From positions 1 to 14,884 of the forward strand of contig DAOUMU010000066.1 of assembly GCA_034409055.1 (NCBI GenBank): DNA of 14,884 bases, in the 5' to 3' direction. This DNA comes from DAOUMU01 sp034409055. GTDB taxonomy: Bacteria > Chloroflexota > Anaerolineae > 4572-78 > J111. Within the stretch, counting starts at the first letter, position 1; every line of letters begins with the position of its first letter. This document shows positions 1 to 7,600 of this stretch, piece by piece. Under the pieces are notes generated by a model, which was given only the letters and a program-made list of their open reading frames with translations, did not search any database and was not told the DNA's origin. Both the position numbers and the translations under genes were made by a program.

Positions 1-32
1 GAGGCCAAAACCGGTTGGCAGGCAGGGGGAAA

Positions 33-58
33 CGCACCACGCCCCTTGAGGGGGTGCG
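33..58 (-). terminator. Possible terminator hairpin after the transposase gene
   Basis: CGCAC (33-37) pairs with GTGCG (54-58), and CCCC (42-45) pairs with GGGG (50-53) around a TTGA loop, leaving a 4-base bulge on one side. Read on the minus strand the stem is followed by only three T residues. It lies 34 bases past the transposase stop, so it may end that transcript. The short T tract makes this a weak call. Confidence 0.3.
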
Positions 59-91
59 AGTGTGGTCGGTCTATGAAGTGATGTACCCCGG

Positions 92-1795
92 TCAGGCTGA
101 ACCGGAGCGAGCGGCCAAGGTTGCCTCGCGCACGAGCCGGGCCAAGGTGGTCAGGTTATCCCAGACATCGGCCAGGAAGATGGTGGCTTTGCCCCTGGGC
201 GAGCCATAGACAGGTAAGCGTTTGAGGCCCCAACGTTCGAAAGAAGAGTTGCGACCTTCGACGGCATTGCGAGCCCGATGATAGAGACGCTTCCAGGTGG
301 GAGTACCGACCGGGATGTCCCGGACGAGGCGAATGGAGCCATCGGCAAAGCGTTGACCGACGTTGATGACCTGGCCGTGCGGGTGGTCGGGAGATTGGAA
401 GGGACATTCTGGAGGCGGGTAAGTAATGGCGTCCAGTTGAACTGCGGGGGCTGCTCCGGACAGACAAGCCTGATTACAAAACCATTTGTGGCGTTGGCGG
501 TCGGCATCAAAGCCATTGGCGGTAAAAGTATAGCCAAAGGGACAAACGGGCCGGCCTTTGTCGTCATAGCCCCGCAGGGGCCAGAGGGTCTTGTCCTGGT
601 CGGTGGCATGAGCACGCAGGTCAATACAGCGCCTGGCCCCCAGGTTGTAGATGGTGCTGAGGGTGATGTCGTAGCCAAAGGCAGCATCGCCAGCGATGGT
701 ATCGAGGCCAAGGTCGGGGTAGAAGGTCGGCAGTTGTTGCAAGAGAGCCGCGGTCGGGTTCTCCTCTCGAGCATTGGCCGGCAGAAAATCGTCCAAGAGG
801 ATGAGGCTGAAGCGACGGCTGGGATCGGCTAATTGGATCGGAAAACTGCGGTAACCGTAACGAGCTTCGCCCCGTTTCTTTTGGGCTGGTTCAGGGGGGG
901 TGGTTTGGTTGGGGTTGTCCGGTTGGTTGGAGGCGGTGTAGAAGATGAAACGAGCGTCGGGGTCCCGGGGGGTGGTGAAGCGACACATCTGAGTACAGGC
1001 CAGGGTATCACACTCACAGCCGCGCTTATCCTTCGCTTTGGCCGGGCAGGGACGGGCCTGAGCCGGGCGGGTGGGTTGATAGCAACTATCCTGCACCGAG
1101 GCACAGCGCAAGCGGGAAGCAGCATCGTGGATCATGCCATCAGGGCAGAGCAGGGCCTTGGTCCAGGCTTCTGGGCTGAGCAAGTCGGCCTGCCGGATCA
1201 AGCTGATCGATTGAGCGATGAGTTGATTGAGTTCTTGGACGGCGATTTCTACCAGCCGGTCATCAGCCAAGTGGAGGCTGACGGTCTGAGCGGTGGCTTC
1301 AGAATTGCGCCCCAGGGCGGTCAGAAAGTAGCGCAGGCCCCCTTCGGTGGGCAAAAGGCCGTCCCCAAAGCCAAAGCGCTGGAGATAGTCGGCATAGCGC
1401 GGGTCACGCAGATTGGACAGGGTTTGGGCCCGGCTCCAACCGTTGGTGGTCTGCCAGCCGTGCAGCAGAAACATCGACACGGGATCGAAGGGGATATAGC
1501 CTCGAGCCGAGGTCCAACCCAGCCGTTGGGCCAGCATTGGCCGCAGGCCGCCGAAATCGACCAGCCGCAGGAGCAAATCAAAGTCAGACAGATAGGCCCA
1601 GACGGTGGGGTCCAGCAGGTCTTGCCAGCCGAGGTAGCGGTAATGAGAGCGATATTGTTTTTTGGGGGAGGGGGGCGTGTCGGAAGGCGTTGGCCAGGCC
1701 AGCGGCAGCCGGGCCTGGAGACCGGCCAGAGAGCACTGCTTGACGAAATTCTCATCTTGGGCTCGGGCTTTGACCGCACTGAGGTCAATCACCAT
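92..1795 (-). CDS. DDE transposase, IS1182/IS5-like, with cysteine-rich inserts
   Basis: This 567-residue protein has the layout of a cut-and-paste DDE transposase. An N-terminal InsH/DUF772-like block (about residues 60-160) contains FDPVSMFLLHGWQ and LLPTEGGLRYFLTALG. Likely catalytic acids are D219 (CPDGMIHDA), D370 (IAGDAAFGYD) and E513 (RNAVEGRNSSFERWGLKR), in the usual DDE spacing and contexts. Seven cysteines lie between 231 and 271, and four more at 418, 440, 444 and 464, suggesting zinc binding. The start is supported by GAGGAGG (1801-1807) five bases upstream, inside the end of the sigma-factor gene it overlaps by 11 bases. The frame is intact to a TGA stop, so the enzyme may be active. 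I found no convincing terminal inverted repeats, so the element's borders are unknown. The exact IS family is uncertain; the transposase call is secure. Confidence 0.88.
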   Translation of the reverse strand: MVIDLSAVKARAQDENFVKQCSLAGLQARLPLAWPTPSDTPPSPKKQYRSHYRYLGWQDLLDPTVWAYLSDFDLLLRLVDFGGLRPMLAQRLGWTSARGYIPFDPVSMFLLHGWQTTNGWSRAQTLSNLRDPRYADYLQRFGFGDGLLPTEGGLRYFLTALGRNSEATAQTVSLHLADDRLVEIAVQELNQLIAQSISLIRQADLLSPEAWTKALLCPDGMIHDAASRLRCASVQDSCYQPTRPAQARPCPAKAKDKRGCECDTLACTQMCRFTTPRDPDARFIFYTASNQPDNPNQTTPPEPAQKKRGEARYGYRSFPIQLADPSRRFSLILLDDFLPANAREENPTAALLQQLPTFYPDLGLDTIAGDAAFGYDITLSTIYNLGARRCIDLRAHATDQDKTLWPLRGYDDKGRPVCPFGYTFTANGFDADRQRHKWFCNQACLSGAAPAVQLDAITYPPPECPFQSPDHPHGQVINVGQRFADGSIRLVRDIPVGTPTWKRLYHRARNAVEGRNSSFERWGLKRLPVYGSPRGKATIFLADVWDNLTTLARLVREATLAARSGSA

Positions 1796-2483
1796 GTCGC
1801 CCTCCTCGTCGCCGCAGCCAGGCTTGGGCCTGCTGTTGGGCTGTCTGGTAATCAGCCAGGGTGTGGCGCTCCAACAGGCTGCGCAGGGTTTGGGAATGAG
1901 CGGGGTGACGCAGCCAGACCAGGGCTTCGGTATGCAATTGACGGGCCCGCTCGGGGCTCAAGCCCAGGGCCGCCCCAATCTGGCGATAGGTGGCAGGCGG
2001 CTGCCCGTTCAGACCATAGCGAGCGACAATGATTTGAGCCAGACGTTCTGGCAGCCGTTCAACCAGACGATGCAGGGCGGTCTGGATCGTGGTGGCTTCC
2101 CACGCCAGAGTTGGGTCGGCACTGTGACCAGAGGGGAACAGCCCCTCAGCCCCAGCCAGAGCCCGAGGCTGGCTTGGCTGGGCCTCCTTAACCGCTCGCC
2201 AGATGGCCCGGCTGATGCTGGGCCAGGCATAGCTGGAAAAAGCTATCCCCCGCTCAGGCTCATAGCCCAGGATAGCTCGCCACAGGCCCTGGCGGCCGAC
2301 TTGTAAAGCTTCGTCAAAAGGCAGGTCACCCAAACATTGGCGACGAACAACGGCCTGCACCAGGCCTTCGTGCTTGGCCATTAGCCCATTCAGGCTCACT
2401 CGACAGCCAGCTTGGGCCTGGCGGAATAAGATAGCCCCAGGGATGGGGCCGGGGCTATCTATGACTTGGTGATGAGTAGCCAT
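1785..2483 (-). CDS. Small sigma-70-family RNA polymerase sigma factor, overlapping the transposase
   Basis: The 232-residue protein has sigma region 2 at about residues 30-100, with LVQAVVRRQ, LPFDEALQVGRQGLWRAI and the region 2.3/2.4-like RGIAFSSYAWPSISRAIWRAV. Region 4 lies at about 137-195, with a helix-turn-helix in TYRQIGAALGLSPERARQLH. Region 1.1 is absent and region 3 is at best reduced to a short linker, so it is an alternative rather than a housekeeping factor. It should direct RNA polymerase to particular promoters. The start is well set: AGGAGGTG, a near-perfect Shine-Dalgarno, lies seven bases upstream (2491-2498). The end overlaps the transposase start by 11 bases, so the two are probably co-translated. 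A mobile-element passenger role or control of transposase expression is inference. No anti-sigma gene is adjacent; the STAS gene at 3248-3655 is the nearest related function. Confidence 0.85.
   Translation of the reverse strand: MATHHQVIDSPGPIPGAILFRQAQAGCRVSLNGLMAKHEGLVQAVVRRQCLGDLPFDEALQVGRQGLWRAILGYEPERGIAFSSYAWPSISRAIWRAVKEAQPSQPRALAGAEGLFPSGHSADPTLAWEATTIQTALHRLVERLPERLAQIIVARYGLNGQPPATYRQIGAALGLSPERARQLHTEALVWLRHPAHSQTLRSLLERHTLADYQTAQQQAQAWLRRRGGRHGD
1801..1807 (-). promoter_or_regulatory. Ribosome binding site of the transposase inside the sigma gene
   Basis: The minus strand reads GAGGAGG five bases before the transposase ATG. It lies within the last codons of the sigma-factor gene and decides the 1795 start. 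Together with the 11-base overlap it indicates translational coupling. Confidence 0.6.
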
Positions 2484-2514
2484 AAAAAGACACCTCCTGA
2501 TGGTGAGATGCCTT

Positions 2515-2543
2515 ATTGTCCAGTTTTAGTTGAGGATTGTTAA
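2515..2543 (-). promoter_or_regulatory. Candidate promoter for the sigma factor-transposase pair
   Basis: On the minus strand, TTAACA (2538-2543) and GACAAT (2515-2520) are separated by exactly 17 bases. They resemble sigma-70 -35 and -10 boxes (TTGACA, TATAAT) with two mismatches each. Transcription would start near 2508, giving a leader of about 25 bases to the ATG at 2483. Whether the encoded sigma factor reads its own promoter cannot be told from one site. Confidence 0.4.
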
Positions 2544-2853
2544 GTTGGGTAGGGCAATTTTGGGGTTGATTTTTCTATTTTCTTCTACTTCGATTCCCCT
2601 AGAAGAGGACGAATTGCTAAAAGCATATTACACAGATAAAATTGACCAGGAGACGCTACAGAAAAACTGGGCGAACAATGCAAAGCATCACGGCTCGAGC
2701 CCGCCGGCTGGGGATAAAATGGCAGCCACGCAGGGTAAGGTGGGAGTGGTGTAATAACTCACAACAGGAGCTTTCACCCACACCAAAATCGGCGAACTGA
2801 TGAGATGCAAGAAACGTTGAATATTAACGGCGCTTTGCTGGTCGGGATCCGAA
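2544..2853. other. Non-coding stretch with a possible decayed reading frame
   Basis: No convincing gene lies here. A plus-strand frame from a TTG at 2530 to 2754 stays open for 74 codons but has no ribosome binding site. Its middle (PLEEDELLKAYYTDKIDQETL) faintly recalls the helical tail of large serine recombinases. This could be a remnant of such a gene or chance. The rest of the stretch shows no recognisable protein in any frame. Confidence 0.2.
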
Positions 2854-2881
2854 TTCATCACTCATTATTCCTCGTTCATCA
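2854..2881 (+). repeat. Degenerate heptamer array, TTCATCA type
   Basis: Four consecutive 7-base units read TTCATCA, CTCATTA, TTCCTCG, TTCATCA, so the first and fourth are identical and lie exactly 21 bases apart. This resembles the short tandemly repeated heptamers (STRR) described in cyanobacteria. It sits directly before the ABC ATPase fragment. Confidence 0.5.
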
Positions 2882-2893
2882 TTTAACCGAAAG

Positions 2894-3142
2894 ATGGTTC
2901 TGGAGGATGTCAGCTTTGAAATTGAACCGGGCCAATTGGTGGCCCTGGTCGGTCCCAGTGGGGCGGGCAAAACCACCATCACCTATCTCCTGCCGCGCTT
3001 ATATGGTCCGACGGTGGGCAAGATTTGCCTGGACGGGTACGACCTGCGGGATGTGCCTCAGGCCTCGTTAGCCCAGGCCATCGGTATGGTCACCCAGGAA
3101 ACCTATCTTTTCCACGACACGGTTAGAGCCAATTTGTTCTAG
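2894..3142 (+). pseudogene. ABC exporter ATPase fragment, truncated at both ends
   Basis: The 82 codons match the first third of an ABC exporter nucleotide-binding domain. VLEDVSFEIEPGQ is followed by the Walker A motif GPSGAGKTT, then LDGYDLRDVP and a Q-loop in VTQETYLF. It stops at TAG just after RANLF, before the signature motif, Walker B, D-loop and H-loop. No membrane domain is found upstream in any frame. It cannot form an active ATPase. The first ATG simply follows lost upstream codons, and no ribosome binding site precedes it. Heptamer-repeat arrays lie on both sides (ending 13 bases before it and starting 35 bases after it), which suggests that rearrangement at those repeats left this piece behind. 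Confidence 0.8.
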
Positions 3143-3176
3143 GCGAAGTGGCTACGTAAATGTATAGGCCAAGGGA

Positions 3177-3240
3177 CGTGTTGCGTGTTGCGTAGAAACG
3201 ATTTTTTACGCGCTACGCTGTCCACTCCACGCGCTACGCT
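3177..3240 (+). repeat. Degenerate heptamer arrays, GTGTTGC and CTACGCT types
   Basis: Bases 3177-3193 are a perfect 7-base period of GTGTTGC. From 3206 onward a second degenerate 7-base register runs TTACGCG, CTACGCT, GTCCACT, CCACGCG, CTACGCT. ACGCGCTACGCT occurs twice, at 3208-3219 and 3229-3240, exactly 21 bases apart. GCGTAG (3190-3195) can also pair with either CTACGC. The array ends 8 bases from the stop codon of the STAS gene. A 15-base core, TGTTGCGTGTTGCGT, recurs in inverted orientation at 11837-11854. Confidence 0.6.
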
Positions 3241-3247
3241 TTCCGCT

Positions 3248-3655
3248 TTATACTGCCAAATCCGTAGTCAAGGGTAGTACATAAGCCGGTGGGTTCATGG
3301 GCAATTGTATTTCGATATTTGACTCGGCCGCCACTGCCTCGGCCACGGTGTCGAAAATCTGAAAGATGTGATCAAACCCGGTTAGCTCGAATAGAAGTTT
3401 GGGTTGATCTTGGGGGGCCGCCAGGCGAAAGTTTTGCGACTCACTACCAAAGAGTTTGTAGCCGGTGACCAGGGCGAATAAGCCCCGACTGTCAATAAAG
3501 CGAACATCTTCCAGATCAACCACCACCTGTTCAGGGCTTTGCTCAGCTATATCTCTAAAGCGTTGGATAACGGCCTCTGCCTGGCTAACGTTAAGCGGAC
3601 CGTTCAGTTTCACGATGTGAATATCGGCAACAGATTCATTGGATGAGAGACTCAT
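3248..3655 (-). CDS. STAS-domain anti-sigma factor antagonist
   Basis: The 135-residue protein is a single SpoIIAA-like STAS domain. The key stretch is VVVDLEDVRFIDSRGLFALV, with the DSxG signature at residues 55-58. S56 is the expected site phosphorylated by a partner-switching kinase. The family binds an anti-sigma factor/kinase and so frees a sigma factor or other target. The first 115 residues fit the usual domain length, and a tail of about 20 residues (PMNPPAYVLPLTTDLAV) is extra. GAGGAG lies about five bases before the ATG. No kinase or phosphatase partner is adjacent, so its pathway is unknown; the HATPase-bearing kinase at 12000-14717 belongs to a different family. The gene is divergent from the radical SAM gene across about 100 bases. 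Confidence 0.82.
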   Translation of the reverse strand: MSLSSNESVADIHIVKLNGPLNVSQAEAVIQRFRDIAEQSPEQVVVDLEDVRFIDSRGLFALVTGYKLFGSESQNFRLAAPQDQPKLLFELTGFDHIFQIFDTVAEAVAAESNIEIQLPMNPPAYVLPLTTDLAV

Positions 3656-3758
3656 TTTTACTCCTCGCCAAGTTGATTTTTGGTTTTTTATTTGTTCCGT
3701 GAGACTATACGCTTTAAAGCAAAAAAAGTTGCATTAACAAGGGGGGTCTTTTTAGAAA
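3656..3758. promoter_or_regulatory. Shared divergent promoter region with a palindrome
   Basis: This 103-base AT-rich gap separates the STAS gene (minus) from the radical SAM gene (plus). It contains the perfect 10-base palindrome GCTTTAAAGC at 3711-3720, near the middle, a possible operator. On the minus strand TATAGT-like and TTGTTA-like boxes exist but their spacing is ambiguous, so exact promoters are not called. The only purine tract before the plus-strand ATG is AAGGGGGG (3739-3746), 12 bases upstream, so initiation there may be weak. Confidence 0.35.
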
Positions 3759-4601
3759 ATGGAGAGACAGTCTTTATTAGCGCTGTCTGACCCACAAGAA
3801 ACACCGCAGGCCGGCTGCACACCGTCCCTCTTCCGGTGGAAACTGTGGCTATACACCAACTATGATTGCAACCTCACCTGTCCTTACTGCGTGGCCGAAT
3901 CCAGTCCCACGGCCCCTCGCCGGGCTCTGGGCCTGACCAATGTCCGGTGCTTGGTAGATGAGGCCGTGGCCCTTGGCTTTAAGGAAATTTTCTTTACTGG
4001 CGGCGAACCGTTCATCCTGGATGACATTTACGATATGCTGGCCTATTCGTCGGCCCGGGTCAAGACCACGGTCCTGACCAACGCCATGCTCCTGCGCCGA
4101 AAACGGCTCGAAAAACTGTGTGCCATCGCCAACGACAACCTGATCGTGCAAGTCAGCCTTGACGGTGGTCGTGCCGAAGATCACGACGCTTACCGGGGCC
4201 GGGGCACGTGGGTCAAGACCGTTGAGGGGATCAAGCTGTTACAAGAGCATGGTTTCCGGGTCCGTCTGAGTACCACGGAAACGCCAGCCAACTCGGCCCA
4301 CCTGGACAAACTCCACGAGTTTCGTCGTTGCCTGGGCATTCCCGATGCAGATCACTTTGTTCGTCCCCTGGCCAAACGTGGCTTCTCCCGGGAAGGTCTC
4401 GAAGTAGGTGCCAATAACTTGGTTCCAGAAGTAACCGTCACCATTGAGGGGGTGTTCTGGCATCCCCTGGCTTCCCCAACCAGCACCGATATGCGGGTGA
4501 GCGAACAGATATTCCCCCTGGCCGCCGCCGTCGAATGTATCCAGCAGCAACTCGAGGTCATTGCTCGTACGGGCAAAGCCTCGTTAAATACATTTACCTG
4601 A
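3759..4601 (+). CDS. Radical SAM protein without SPASM cysteines
   Basis: This 280-residue enzyme carries the radical SAM signature CNLTCPYC (C37, C41, C44), which holds the [4Fe-4S] cluster that cleaves S-adenosylmethionine. GGEP follows at 81-84 and a strand-like VQVSLDGG at 131-138, as in the SAM-binding barrel. No C-terminal cysteine cluster of the SPASM or Twitch type is present. The last 60 residues (from GVFWHPLAS) carry no cofactor motif I can name, so the substrate is unknown. Family members modify peptides, cofactors or small molecules. No small precursor-peptide gene is visible next to it, which argues weakly against a RiPP role. The ATG at 3759 has only a weak G-tract upstream. 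A strong terminator follows within 70 bases, so the gene is probably monocistronic. Confidence 0.82.
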   Translation: MERQSLLALSDPQETPQAGCTPSLFRWKLWLYTNYDCNLTCPYCVAESSPTAPRRALGLTNVRCLVDEAVALGFKEIFFTGGEPFILDDIYDMLAYSSARVKTTVLTNAMLLRRKRLEKLCAIANDNLIVQVSLDGGRAEDHDAYRGRGTWVKTVEGIKLLQEHGFRVRLSTTETPANSAHLDKLHEFRRCLGIPDADHFVRPLAKRGFSREGLEVGANNLVPEVTVTIEGVFWHPLASPTSTDMRVSEQIFPLAAAVECIQQQLEVIARTGKASLNTFT

Positions 4602-4643
4602 GGCTAAAACGCTGGCTTCCGGGTGAAGCCGCCCCATAGAGTA

Positions 4644-4668
4644 GAGGCACGGCCAAGCCGTGCCTTTT
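4644..4668 (+). terminator. Intrinsic terminator after the radical SAM gene
   Basis: GGCACGGC (4646-4653) and GCCGTGCC (4657-4664) form a perfect 8-bp stem with a CAA loop, followed by TTTT. It lies 42 bases past the radical SAM stop. The stem may also slow transcription arriving from the convergent gene at 4687, though that side lacks a T tract. Confidence 0.75.
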
Positions 4669-4686
4669 ACCAGAAGCATTGGATCG

Positions 4687-7600
4687 TTACTTAACTATAA
4701 TAGGCAAGTAAACGTCTGTGCTGCCTGTCTCAGCACTGGCGGCGGTCAGAGCGAAGTCGGTGAAATGGTCAATTTGCATGGTCACGCGGTTGTTGGTGGT
4801 ATCGACGGCATAACTGTCGGGGAAGGTCCAGTGGTCGGTGGTGGTCGAGAAATAGGCCGGCTTCAAATCAGTTTCGAGGATACCCAATTTAACCAACTCA
4901 GCCTCTTCATAAGTAAAGGCAATGATTACATCCTGGTTAAAATGGTCCTCGATGGGCTGACCGCTGCTATCGGTGGCCAGGAAGACGTAACCGTACTTGT
5001 AGACGTTGGCGTGTTGTTGGTGGGGCAGGGTGGCAATCGGCACCACGCGCAGGGTTACCTGGCCGCTGACCGGTATCGCGCCGGCCGGGATGAAGATGTG
5101 GGTGCCATCGGCCAGGTCAATCCGCTGCGGGTTGGCGGCATCAAACGTAACCACGACCGGGGCCGGTTTGGGGTGGGGCCCGGTCAATATGAGGTCGCGG
5201 GTCGCACTGCCCTGACCCAGGGTGACGGTGTCCCGGGTACCCCAGAAGTGGGTGGCCGTTTCAAAAACGGCGCCAAGGTGCCAGGTGGTGTTTGAGATGA
5301 CGTTCAGCGTGTAGTGACCATTCGAATTGGTGATGGGGAAGCGTCCCTTGACAAAGCCGCCGTTATTCGACCAGGCCCAAACGAGTGCCTGGCCGTTCAG
5401 CCCGCCGGAACCATCAATCGATAGCGTGCCGCTAATGGTGGCATCCGTTCTCTGGAATTGTAACACATGGCCCCCGGATGTTTCTCCCGGTCGGACCACA
5501 ACCTCTTTTTCAGCCGGCTTGACCATATCTGGTCCGCCGCCTAAGGCCCCCAACCGATAACGACCGTACGGCACCGGCAGATTGAAGCGGCCGTCCGCCT
5601 GGCTCAGTGTTTCCAGCGTGATTTTGTCAATGGTCGGGTCAATGGATCGGGCGACGACAGGCACGCCGGCCAAAGCTTGACCACCGGGCGCCCGAACTAT
5701 TCCGGCAATTGCCCCGTCTTTGTGAACAACCGGCAGAGGCACGACCGCCACCTGGCCGGATTGCACGGGTACGTTTTTGTGTTCAACCAGCTTGACGTAG
5801 CCTGAGCTGGGGTCAATCCGATAGCCCAGGTGCCACAAACCGGCGGCTACCTGGAAACGATAGGTCCCGTTGCCGGGATCGATATGCGTTCCGGCCCAAT
5901 TACCCTCGGCCCAGGCGCCTACCATGCCATCGACGCCATTGACCACCGCCTGTTTGCGTGGCTCCCAGAGCGCCCCCTCAATGGTTGCGTCTTTTTCCTT
6001 TACCTGGAGAGTGATGGTGACCGCCTGGCCAGAACTGACGCTGACGTCTTTGGTCGCACCGGACATGTAGGGACTGCCAGCCGGAAGGTGAGCGGCCACG
6101 TTGTAATTGCCGCCGGGGACGTAGATCGAGAAATAACCGGCCTGAATGGGCGCCCCATTATGGAGGGATGGCGTATCTTTGTTGACCGCCCGGGCCCAAC
6201 CCTCAACATCGCCGATGGCTTGCCCGCTTTCGTCAACCAATTGCCCGTTGATGGTGGCATCAGCCGTCACCAGATCGAAATCCACATCGGACACAACCTG
6301 ACTGGCGGTCAGGCTAACCGATTGGCCTTGACCGTCGTACAGGTAGGGCTGTTCGGGTCCTGGCGCTGGTTGCACGTGCCAGCGACCAGCCACCACCGGC
6401 AAGATGTAAGCCCCATCTGGCCCGGTGTGGCTGTGGAGCGTGTCCGGAGCACTCTCTCGCCAGGCCGTAACCTGAATACCTTCGACACCGTTTCCGCTGC
6501 TATCCCGGACCGTGCCGGTAATGGCCGCATCTTTGGCCAGCAGAGTCAACGTCCCCAGATCATAGGTGCTATTCGGTTCCACCCGAATGGGATCAACGAG
6601 CGGTCCCAGGAAGCCGGGGTCATGGGGATGAACCGCCACTTTGTAGTGGCCGTGCGGAACATGCAGGCTAAAAGCACCGTTGGGATCAACGTCGACCTGT
6701 CGGCCGAGACCTTCATTATTGTGTAGGGCGACCGTCACGGTGAAAGGTGGAGTCCCACCCCCCGGCATCTCTACCCGGCCAACTACCTGGGAGTCGGCGA
6801 TAACCACCATAAAGTTTTGGGTTTTTTCTTCGGGCTGGGTATTGTGCTGAAAATGAACTAATTGCGGTGGTAGGGGGTAAACCCAATTAGCCGGGGTGGT
6901 GCTACTGATGGCCTTGACCGTCATGGCCCACAGTCCGGCCGATAGATGTAGTTGATAGCGGCCATCAGGCGCGGTCAAGGTTTCGGCCCGACCGTGCTTA
7001 TCCACCCGGTGGGCCAGAACCAGGGCCTGGTGAACCGGTGCCCCCAGATTGGTAGTCACCTTGCCCCTGACTATCTTGGACGCCGAGCCAAAGGTCAAGG
7101 TGTAAGGATTGGTAGCGCCTCCAGGCAGGATCACGGGCACAGGGGGTGGTGGCGTCAACTCCGGTTGATTGAAGGGGGGCTCGGCCAGTATCTGGTAATT
7201 ACCCGCTCCCAGCCCGCCGATAGCCCAGAAGCCACTGGGGCTACTATGATCGCTGTGGTGATGAGGGGGCGTGTGAGCACTGACGGCATGCACTACCGCA
7301 TTCTGAACCGGATTGCCTAAATGATCGTTTACCTGGCCCCACAACTGGGCCGCCGTCAGGGTCAAGGTGATCGATTGGGTGGCCCCTCCAGTCACATTGA
7401 CCGTAGAAACCGGCGATTGCCACAGGGGTTCATCGAGGGCGGGATGGGCCTGCAAGCCATAGCTGCCCGGTAGCAGACCGCCGATAGCAAAGGTGCCACC
7501 CGGCGCGGTCACCGATTGCAAAACAACCCCATTGCCCAGCAAAACCTTGACCGTGGCCGTGGCCGGAGTGATGCCATCTGGGGCCACCACCGTGCCGTCA

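Noticed and set aside
833..2032. Long plus-strand open frame opposite the transposase and sigma factor
   Set aside because: It has low-complexity Gly/Gln/Ala-rich sequence without motifs or a ribosome binding site, while the opposite strand encodes two recognisable families with strong start signals.
1..2600. Terminal inverted repeats or target duplications of the transposase element
   Set aside because: I compared the sequence outside 92 and outside 2483 by eye on both strands and found no convincing matching ends; the left border may lie outside the window.
2530..2754. A 74-codon gene starting with TTG
   Set aside because: There is no ribosome binding site, the start overlaps the likely promoter of the sigma gene, and the resemblance to a recombinase tail is too faint to call a gene.
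2854..3240. CRISPR array
   Set aside because: The repeat units are 7 bases long, contiguous and degenerate, with no spacers and no cas genes nearby.
3759..4601. RiPP biosynthesis locus around the radical SAM gene
   Set aside because: No precursor peptide frame, SPASM domain, protease or transporter is adjacent; the ABC ATPase at 2894-3142 is a dead fragment.
5830..6726. Plus-strand open frame inside the exported-protein gene
   Set aside because: It is antisense to a gene with a signal peptide and regular repeats, and shows no recognisable domain; it reflects the base composition.
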